Assembly: GCA_031282905.1 (NCBI GenBank)
Contig: JAITCV010000147.1
Location: 1-7,166, forward strand
DNA length: 7,166 nt
Direction of reading: 5' to 3'
Origin: Azoarcus sp.
GTDB lineage: Bacteria; Pseudomonadota; Gammaproteobacteria; Burkholderiales; Rhodocyclaceae
Part shown: positions 1 to 7,166 of the stretch, piece after piece
How the letters are laid out: the number at the start of each line of letters is the position of its first letter
Numbering within the stretch: the stretch's first letter is position 1
Made by a program: the position numbers and the translations under genes
Notes under the pieces: generated by a model
Told to the model about the DNA's origin: nothing
The model's database searches: none
The model's input: only the letters and a program-made list of their open reading frames with translations

Positions 1-308
1 AAAGCCCTTTTCGGGCCAAGCACGCCGGAAGTATTACAAATAGCATAGCTTGAAAGCATTTCATAGCGCGCGGCGGAAGCCTTTTTGGCATAGATTTCCA
101 AGATGCGGTCGGCTTTGTAGGCGACGATGATGATATTGAGATCGTTCGTTTTCAAGCCCAGTCCGGCGAGTTTTTCTTGAATGATGTCTCCCTTGCTTTC
201 CAGGGCGGCGCGCGGTCGCGCGAATTTCATCTGCTCCGACAAAAAGGAATGAGCAAATGCATAACTGGACAACATCGAGAAAACAATGACGATCAATGAT
301 GTTCTCAT
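1..308 (-). CDS. YafK-type L,D-transpeptidase, N-terminal part, runs off the left edge
   Basis: Only the first 102 codons are visible; the catalytic Cys/His part lies beyond position 1. The ATG at 308-306 follows a strong ribosome binding site, AAGGAGG (read on the minus strand, 320-314). The protein begins with a likely Sec signal peptide: Arg at residue 2, a hydrophobic stretch of residues 5-13, and an Ala-Phe-Ala site ending at residue 19. After a helical linker, residues 58-102 look like the start of a YkuD/L,D-transpeptidase fold. Here the strand pair INIIIVAYKAD-like/RILEIYAKK and the motif SYAICNTSGVLGPKR match my memory of E. coli YafK (SYKIC..SG.LGPK). Family members act in the periplasm on peptidoglycan; YafK/DpaA is linked to cutting Braun lipoprotein from peptidoglycan. 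The family call is fairly secure, the exact reaction is not. It is transcribed divergently from pyrG. Confidence 0.82.
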   Translation of the reverse strand, partial: MRTSLIVIVFSMLSSYAFAHSFLSEQMKFARPRAALESKGDIIQEKLAGLGLKTNDLNIIIVAYKADRILEIYAKKASAARYEMLSSYAICNTSGVLGPKRA

Positions 309-310
309 TA

Positions 311-327
311 CATCCTCCTTCGGGATG
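311..327 (-). promoter_or_regulatory. Hairpin around the ribosome binding site of the YafK-like gene
   Basis: On the minus-strand transcript CATCC (327-323) can pair with GGATG (315-311). The 7-base loop is CGAAGGA. The Shine-Dalgarno AAGGAGG thus lies half in the loop and half in the stem, which could limit ribosome access. With only 5 pairs this may be chance. Confidence 0.3.
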
Positions 328-343
328 AAACCATGACTTTCAT

Positions 344-349
344 ATTATA
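344..349 (-). promoter_or_regulatory. Putative -10 box for the YafK-like gene
   Basis: Read on the minus strand, this is an exact TATAAT located 36 bases upstream of the start codon. No good -35 element is found 16-18 bases further upstream, so activity may depend on an activator or on sequences around the -10. The call rests on the -10 match alone. Confidence 0.45.
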
Positions 350-516
350 ACGGCAAGGAATGGGAATTTGCTGGCGTGTCCGGAACGCGGCGCAAGAATG
401 CCGCGACGCGAGAGGGCAATGCGGGCGGAACGCCCCACGCTCCCGGATTTGCCATATTGGTGGCCGGATGGGGGGTAAATCGGTTACCATCACGCTTTCC
501 CGCAGCGCTATTTCTC

Positions 517-2175
<1,659 letters not shown>

Positions 2176-2272
2176 AGCCTGCGGAAAAATACCTGGCGGG
2201 AAAGACGGGTTTGCCTTCATGCGCCAGGATGGAGTCTATGCCAAACAAATTCCACCTTTCCTGGAGCCTCGC

Positions 2273-3175
2273 ATGAATCTCTGCGGTTTTCCCGCCGGTC
2301 TCGATCATCCCCTGTTCCTGATCGCCGGGCCGTGTACAGCGGAATCGCTGGAACTGTGCATCGACGTGGCGGGCACCTTGAAAGAGGTCTGCGGGCATCT
2401 GGGCATTCCCTATATCTTCAAGGCATCCTACGACAAGGCCAATCGCACCTCCGGCCAATCGGCGCGCGGGCCGGGGCGTGAGGCGGGGCTGAAATTGCTC
2501 GACAGCGTGCGGCGGCAGGTGGGCGTACCGATTCTCACGGATGTGCATGAAGAGCGCGATATTGCCGCCGTTGCCGCCGTGGTGGACGTACTGCAAACCC
2601 CCGCCTTCCTCTGTCGCCAGACCGACTTCATCCATGCCGTCGCCGCGGCTGGCCGCCCGGTCAACATCAAGAAAGGCCAGTTCCTTGCCCCCGGCGACAT
2701 GAAGAACGTCGTCGCCAAGGCGCGGGAAGCCAATGGCGGCGCCGATACCATCATGGTATGCGAACGCGGTGCCTCGTTCGGCTACGGCAACCTCGTCTCC
2801 GACATGCGTTCGCTGGCGATCATGCGCGACACCGCTTGCCCAGTGGTGTTCGACGCCACCCACTCGGTACAGTTGCCGGGCGGACAAGGAACGACCTCGG
2901 GCGGACAACGCGAATTCGTCCCGGTGCTCGCGCGCGCGGCGGTGGCGGTCGGCATCGCGGGCATCTTCATGGAAACGCACCCGTGCCCCGAAAAGGCGCT
3001 CTCCGACGGCCCCAACTCATGGCCGCTCGACCGCATGCAATCCTTGCTTGCCACCCTCAAGGAACTGGATAGACTGGTGAAATCCACGCCGCTGCTGGAA
3101 CGATCACCGGATCGGATGCTCATATCCGGCGACGCGGACACCCCGTGCCGACTGGGCAAAAATCCGAATCTGTAA
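2273..3175 (+). CDS. kdsA: 3-deoxy-8-phosphooctulonate synthase (Kdo-8-phosphate synthase), metal-dependent type
   Basis: This enzyme condenses phosphoenolpyruvate with D-arabinose 5-phosphate to Kdo 8-phosphate, the committed step to the Kdo of lipopolysaccharide inner core. It is a cytosolic TIM barrel of the DAHP synthase/KDO8PS family. Visible motifs are IAGPC (17-21), FKASYDKANR (49-58), LTDVHE (88-93), RQTDF (115-119), ATHSVQ (195-200), METHP (233-237) and SDGP (244-247). KANR marks KDO8PS rather than DAHP synthase. Cys21, His197, Glu234 and Asp245 form the full metal set of the metal-dependent class; E. coli KdsA has Asn in place of this Cys. ATG 2273 is preferred: it has GGAG at 2263-2266 and the family sequence begins there. 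An in-frame ATG at 2138 would overlap pyrG and add 45 unconserved residues. The 300-residue product ends in about 20-25 unconserved residues (from about 275), longer than typical ~280-residue homologues. Confidence 0.95.
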   Translation: MNLCGFPAGLDHPLFLIAGPCTAESLELCIDVAGTLKEVCGHLGIPYIFKASYDKANRTSGQSARGPGREAGLKLLDSVRRQVGVPILTDVHEERDIAAVAAVVDVLQTPAFLCRQTDFIHAVAAAGRPVNIKKGQFLAPGDMKNVVAKAREANGGADTIMVCERGASFGYGNLVSDMRSLAIMRDTACPVVFDATHSVQLPGGQGTTSGGQREFVPVLARAAVAVGIAGIFMETHPCPEKALSDGPNSWPLDRMQSLLATLKELDRLVKSTPLLERSPDRMLISGDADTPCRLGKNPNL

Positions 3176-3192
3176 CCACATAGGAAAAAAAG

Positions 3193-4476
<1,284 letters not shown>

Positions 4477-4524
4477 CCCGCCCCACTGCCTCCCCACCCG
4501 CTCCTCATCCCGGAAGTTTGCTTC

Positions 4525-4797
4525 ATGCGTTGGCTCATCGTCATCCTCACCGCACTGGTCGTCGTGCTGCAATACCCTCTCTGGCTGGGACGGGGAGGAT
4601 GGCAGCATGTATGGGAGATCGACCAGCAACTGAAGGAGCAACGAGAAAAGAACCAGCGTCTGGAAATGCGCAACGCCAGCTTCGAAGCCGAAGTACGCGA
4701 TCTCAAGACCGGTACCGACGCAATCGAAGAGCGCGCACGTTATGAGCTTGGACTGGTGCGCGCCAACGAGATTTTTGTCCAGGTGCCGCTCGAATAG
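4525..4797 (+). CDS. ftsB: Cell division protein FtsB
   Basis: This 90-residue bitopic membrane protein is part of the FtsQLB complex that signals activation of septal peptidoglycan synthesis. Residues 3-20 are a single membrane segment (LIVILTALVVVLQYPLWLG) with a short cytoplasmic N-terminus. Residues about 30-65 form a charged coiled coil (QQLKEQREKNQRLEMRN), followed by the family C-terminal signature of type ERARYELGLVRANEIF. Length agrees with the family (about 90-105 residues). ATG 4525 has GGAAG at 4512-4516, 8 bases upstream. Location just after eno is the common arrangement in gamma- and betaproteobacteria, which strengthens the call. Confidence 0.93.
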   Translation: MRWLIVILTALVVVLQYPLWLGRGGWQHVWEIDQQLKEQREKNQRLEMRNASFEAEVRDLKTGTDAIEERARYELGLVRANEIFVQVPLE

Positions 4798-4810
4798 CAT
4801 AACGATTCGC

Positions 4811-4841
4811 CCGTGCCCGGATCGCCCGCGCATGGGCACGG
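4811..4841 (+). terminator. Inverted repeat after ftsB, possible transcript end
   Basis: CCGTGCCC (4811-4818) and GGGCACGG (4834-4841) form a perfect 8-bp GC-rich stem with a 15-base loop, 13 bases after the ftsB stop. No T run follows, so it is not a classic intrinsic terminator; it could stabilise the mRNA 3' end or act with Rho. Its position at the end of the pyrG-ftsB run supports a role as a 3' boundary. Confidence 0.35.
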
Positions 4842-4883
4842 CCATCTCGTGACATGTCGATAAGCGATACCTCCAAATAGGGT

Positions 4884-4912
4884 TTGACGGCGCCTCCCGA
4901 TCACGGTAGAGT
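4884..4912 (+). promoter_or_regulatory. Sigma-70 type promoter for the tRNA cluster
   Basis: TTGACG (4884-4889) and TAGAGT (4907-4912) are separated by exactly 17 bases. The expected start is near 4919, about five bases before tRNA-Pro. The bases after the -10 box (gcgcgc) are GC-rich, as in stringently controlled stable-RNA promoters. Placement and spacing make this the most convincing promoter of the window. Confidence 0.75.
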
Positions 4913-4923
4913 GCGCGCTTCCT

Positions 4924-5000
4924 CGGGGTGTAGCGCAGTCCGGTAGCGCGCTTGCTTTGGGAGCAAGATGTCGGGGGTTCGAATCCCTCCACCCCGACCA
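4924..5000 (+). tRNA. tRNA-Pro (anticodon UGG)
   Basis: A complete 77-base cloverleaf with encoded CCA (4998-5000). The acceptor stem CGGGGTG (4924-4930) pairs with CACCCCG (4990-4996), discriminator A4997. The anticodon stem CTTGC/GCAAG (4951-4955, 4963-4967) encloses loop TTTGGGA, with anticodon TGG at 4958-4960. The T arm has the GGTTCGAATCC signature. First of three co-oriented tRNAs behind the promoter at 4884-4912. Confidence 0.97.
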
Positions 5001-5040
5001 GCTCGTCCCGGGGTGGTCATGACCGTATACGGGAAGAATG

Positions 5041-5117
5041 CTGCCCGTAGCTCAATTGGATAGAGCACCGGCCTTCTAAGCCGGGGGTTGCAGGTTCGAT
5101 TCCTGCCGGGCAGGCCA
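5041..5117 (+). tRNA. tRNA-Arg (anticodon UCU)
   Basis: A complete 77-base cloverleaf with encoded CCA (5115-5117). The acceptor stem CTGCCCG (5041-5047) pairs with CGGGCAG (5107-5113), discriminator G5114. The anticodon stem CCGGC/GCCGG (5068-5072, 5080-5084) encloses loop CTTCTAA, anticodon TCT at 5075-5077, reading AGA/AGG codons. The T arm GCAGG/CCTGC is perfect. It lies 40 bases after tRNA-Pro and is probably co-transcribed. Confidence 0.96.
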
Positions 5118-5132
5118 CACAAACAGGTTTGC

Positions 5133-5158
5133 GAGCCTTGCGCTGCCGCGCAAGGCTC
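5133..5158 (+). repeat. Perfect 11-bp hairpin in the tRNA-Arg to tRNA-His spacer
   Basis: GAGCCTTGCGC (5133-5143) and GCGCAAGGCTC (5148-5158) are exact inverted copies around a TGCC tetraloop. The hairpin fills most of the 49-base spacer and is not followed by T residues, so it is more likely a processing or stability element of the polycistronic tRNA precursor than a terminator. Confidence 0.7.
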
Positions 5159-5166
5159 ATGGAAGT

Positions 5167-5243
5167 GGCGGCATTAGCTCAGTTGGTAGAGCACTGGATT
5201 GTGGCTCCAGGTGTCACCGGTTCGATTCCGGTATGTCGCCCCA
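5167..5243 (+). tRNA. tRNA-His (anticodon GUG)
   Basis: A cloverleaf with the extra G(-1) at 5167 opposite C73 (5240), the hallmark of tRNA-His, and encoded CCA (5241-5243). The acceptor stem GCGGCAT (5168-5174) pairs with ATGTCGC (5233-5239), including one G-T wobble. The anticodon stem CTGGA/TCCAG (5194-5198, 5206-5210) encloses loop TTGTGGC, anticodon GTG at 5201-5203. The T arm ACCGG/CCGGT is perfect. Its 3' end borders an integrase remnant, so it is the likely insertion target of the foreign DNA to its right. Confidence 0.97.
5216..5243 (+). other. Candidate attachment site: T arm and 3' end of tRNA-His
   Basis: Tyrosine-recombinase elements often recombine at the T arm and 3' end of a tRNA gene and restore it. 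The tRNA here is intact and an integrase remnant begins 64 bases further on. This is inferred from position only; the matching second copy of this sequence would lie outside the window. Confidence 0.35.
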
Positions 5244-5283
5244 ACAACCGTGTGGTTTTGCGAGAGTTTTCCACAGAGGCTTT

Positions 5284-5312
5284 CGTTCTACAAAACCAGC
5301 TTTGTTCTACAA
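5284..5312. repeat. Short direct repeat beside the integrase 3' end
   Basis: GTTCTACAA occurs at 5284-5292 and again at 5304-5312, 20 bases apart, between tRNA-His and the integrase end. The second copy covers the integrase stop codon. Such pairs could be arm-type recombinase sites, but two 9-base copies are weak evidence. The rest of 5244-5306 shows only a 4-bp hairpin (AACC/GGTT, 5246-5257) with four T at its end. Confidence 0.3.
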
Positions 5313-5591
5313 TTTTTTGGGCTGGACAGGCTTTACGGAATCACCTCGTCTGGTTCTGATGTAGTGCTCTGTCATGTCCCGCTTGGTATGTCCAAGAAGT
5401 TTTTGGGCGCGTTCCAGGCTTTCAACATCGCTCGCGGCTTTCGCTCGCAAATCCCGAAACTGAATCAACAGCAAGCGCTTGGCTACTTCTTCTGTCGGAG
5501 CGGCTTTTGCTGCCGCGTTCCGCGCTTTGTCGAAGCGATAGCGCAAGGCATATTTCCCAAGCGGCTCACCCTTCTCGTTGCACAAGTGAAA
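5307..5591 (-). pseudogene. Tyrosine-recombinase (phage integrase), C-terminal remnant
   Basis: The frame from 5591 to the stop at 5309-5307 encodes the C-terminal catalytic part of a tyrosine recombinase. Counting from TTG at 5585 (92 residues), it holds QFRDLRAKA with the second catalytic Arg47, LLGHT with His66, and the nucleophile Tyr75 in TEHYIR, followed by RRGDSVKPV. The usual His of the HxxR box is Arg44, a variant I recall as common in this integrase subgroup. The N-terminal DNA-binding domains and the first catalytic Arg box are absent: just upstream in the same frame is TGA (5594-5592), preceded by an unrelated phage gene. A full integrase has about 330-400 residues, so this piece cannot be active alone. 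Its place next to tRNA-His marks the edge of an integrated element. Confidence 0.88.
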
Positions 5592-5638
5592 TCAAACCGC
5601 ACCCGGTGCGGATTGAGCGGAAATCAAAGTGCACCGGG
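5588..5638. repeat. Direct repeat pair with central palindrome at the phage gene/integrase junction
   Basis: GAAATCAAANNGCACCNGG occurs at 5588-5606 and 5620-5638, 32 bases apart, with three differing positions. Between and overlapping them, CCGCACC (5597-5603) and GGTGCGG (5605-5611) form a perfect 7-bp inverted repeat around one C. The TGA that closes the upstream frame lies inside the first unit. The repeated TTTGATTTC (minus strand) resembles the multiple terminal repeats of IS21-family elements as I remember them, but no transposase is present. It may be an insertion-sequence end left after deletion, or a recombination site. Confidence 0.4.
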
Positions 5639-7166
5639 AAAGTCGGCGACCTGTAGCATTGCGGATACCTTTGCCGTACATCTCCGCTTCGATGGCTTTG
5701 GCGCGGTCTTCGATATTGGCGTAGCTGTCCCGATAGCCGGTGGCCGCGCCCGATTCGAGGAATTCCCGGTAATACTTCGCCCATGGGCCGGAGGGATTCT
5801 TGCCGCGCACCGTGGCCCAGATCGCCGTTCCCGCCGACCAGATGCCTTTCAGAACGTCGCCCTGTTTTCCGGCCAATTCCGTGCTGGAGAGGTTGATCAG
5901 GCTCTCCTGAATGTCCCGAGTGAAATTGGTCATGCCGAAGACCGGGTTGTACTGGGTATTGACCGAGGCCAGCCAGCGCGTGACGCGGCCGACTTCGGAG
6001 AGCGCCGCGCCGGAGGGGAACCAGGCTTGATCCTCATTTCTCAATGCCTGGGCCAGCCGGACGGCGGTATCGTTCTTGCGAGAGAGCACGATCAGCCGGT
6101 CCTCGCCATTGATGCGCAGGCTCACCACGTTGGGCATGCGGGCAATCGTTGATTTGACGCGGGTGCGTACCACGCCGGTCACGCGGTCGATCACGGGCTC
6201 GGTCAGTGAGCGGACGATATCATTGACGTCGGACGGATCGGAGCCGGTTTGCAATAGAGCCTGCCGCATTTGATCCGCCGACATCTTGGGCGAAATGGCT
6301 GCCCAGAAGGCGGCGTTGGGATTGTCGGTGACCAAATTCCACAGGGATTGTTGAACAAGATTTTTCTCGCCGCGCGCAATCACGGCTTCACGCTGCTGCG
6401 CGAGATGCGCGAAGATATGTTCCACTTCGCGCAATGAGCCGGTCGCGCGCCGGATGCTGGAGCCGCGAACATTCAATCCTTGACCGCTGCCATTGCCGCT
6501 GCCCAGAAGATCCGATTCTTCCATATCGCGGAACAGCGGCACATAGTGCTGATAGGCGCGGTCCAGTGCATCGACCGTCTCTGCCGTCTCCAATCCATAG
6601 GCCAGCATTTCATGGCGGGTCTTGCGGGTCATGTCATCGACCCGGTCGGCCAGATGGCGCATGAGTGGGGCCTTCGGCGTGGTGCGCAGGATATTCGCCG
6701 CGTCTTGATCACTCATGCCGGAGAGCTTGTTACGGTCATCCAGCGTGCCTGACCAGGGCGCGGTGTTCTGCAAGGCGTCACGTTCGGATTCGAGCTTTGC
6801 CGTGTTCGTGTTCGCGCGCTTACCTGCCTGGATAGCGGCATCGAGTTGCGTGATGCGGGCGTTGATCTCTGCCTGGGTCGGGTGGAGTTTTGCCATCGCC
6901 GCGTTGCGTTCATGGGCGTGGCGGGCGTGGAGGTATTGCTCGAAGGTCTTGATGTCGACCTTGTTCTTCTCCAGCGCCTCCAGAATGGGCTTGATCTCGT
7001 TTTGCTTGAAATCCTGCACGGCCAAGGAGATGCGGCCGTGCATCAGGGTCTCGCGCGCGTAGGTGTTCATCGTGTCGGCCACCTTCTTGCCGGTGGCCTC
7101 GATGGCGGCGATGACCTTTTTCAGATCGATGAACTTGTCTTGGAACTGATAGACGATCTGATCGAA
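5592..7166 (-). pseudogene. Large phage protein with LPD38-like region, truncated at its 3' end and open at the right edge
   Basis: The minus-strand frame is open from the right edge, giving 524 visible residues before TGA at 5594-5592; the start lies outside the window. It is a mostly helical, soluble protein. Near the left of the visible part is YLHARHAHERNA (about residues 78-89), followed by a likely coiled coil (about 100-135). Around residues 395-430 is TRWLASVNTQYNPVFGMTNF and then TRDIQESLINL, which matches my memory of the LPD38 domain (large polyvalent protein-associated domain 38) of phage and conjugative-element proteins. Those proteins are often several thousand residues long and are thought to enter the host with phage DNA. 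The last ~20 residues (RRLSRCTLISAQSAPGAV type) no longer look like the helical domain and coincide with the junction repeats, so I infer a 3' deletion. A GTG at 7082 is not the true start, since the frame continues upstream. Confidence 0.72.

Larger units (their letters stand above)
309..516. other. Divergent intergenic region between the YafK-like gene and pyrG
   Basis: This 208-base region should hold the promoters for both divergent genes. The minus-strand side has a perfect TATAAT. The pyrG side shows no clear -35/-10 pair: TTGCCA at 449-454 and TAAATC at 476-481 are 21 bases apart, which is too long. A 6-bp inverted repeat, CGCGGC (386-391) and GCCGCG (400-405), encloses an 8-base loop and is not followed by a T run. 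The pyrG frame stays open upstream to about 376 but has no ATG there and no family similarity, so I treat it as non-coding. Confidence 0.5.

Noticed and set aside
376..516. N-terminal extension of pyrG from a GTG at 376
   Set aside because: The CTP synthase family begins exactly at the ATG at 517; the extension has no conserved residues and no binding site was seen for it.
5129..5359. Plus-strand open frame containing AALAQLVEHW over tRNA-His
   Set aside because: A familiar false translation of a tRNA gene; the region is fully explained by tRNA-His and its flanks.
5588..5638. CRISPR-like repeat arrangement with a 32-base period
   Set aside because: Only two imperfect copies exist, the repeats are short, and no cas gene is present.
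5199..6152. Plus-strand open frame (317 codons) across the integrase remnant and phage gene
   Set aside because: It starts inside tRNA-His and runs antisense to two segments with recognisable protein similarity.

Overview
The window looks like a GC-rich proteobacterial chromosome, most probably a betaproteobacterium. The gene order pyrG-kdsA-eno-ftsB and the form of the encoded proteins fit that group. KdsA, an enzyme of Kdo and lipopolysaccharide synthesis, shows a Gram-negative cell envelope. The species cannot be named from the sequence alone.

The left part (1-4797) is core genome. At the left edge, on the minus strand, is the N-terminal part of an exported YafK-type L,D-transpeptidase that runs off the window. 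A 208-base divergent region separates it from a plus-strand run of four housekeeping genes: pyrG (CTP synthase), kdsA (Kdo-8-phosphate synthase), eno (enolase) and ftsB (division protein). The gaps between them are 97, 17 and 48 bases, with no convincing internal terminator, so one operon is plausible. The enzymes have linked substrates: enolase makes the phosphoenolpyruvate that KdsA uses, and CTP is needed to activate Kdo as CMP-Kdo. FtsB acts at the septum.

The middle part (4798-5243) is a small stable-RNA locus: tRNA-Pro(UGG), tRNA-Arg(UCU) and tRNA-His(GUG), all on the plus strand and all with encoded CCA. A near-consensus sigma-70 promoter (TTGACG, 17 bases, TAGAGT) lies just in front. 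The spacers hold notable inverted repeats, including a perfect 11-bp hairpin between tRNA-Arg and tRNA-His.

The right part (5244-7166) is accessory DNA on the minus strand. Beside the 3' end of tRNA-His lies only the C-terminal end of a tyrosine-recombinase integrase. Directly upstream of it, in the same reading frame but separated by one TGA, is the 3' part of a large phage-type protein with an LPD38-like region (large polyvalent protein family). Its N-terminus lies beyond the right edge. The simplest reading is a prophage or island that entered at tRNA-His and later lost the DNA between a late phage gene and the integrase catalytic end. Short direct and inverted repeats sit at the junction. 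I found no complete new system here; the decayed tRNA-His junction is the least ordinary part of the window.
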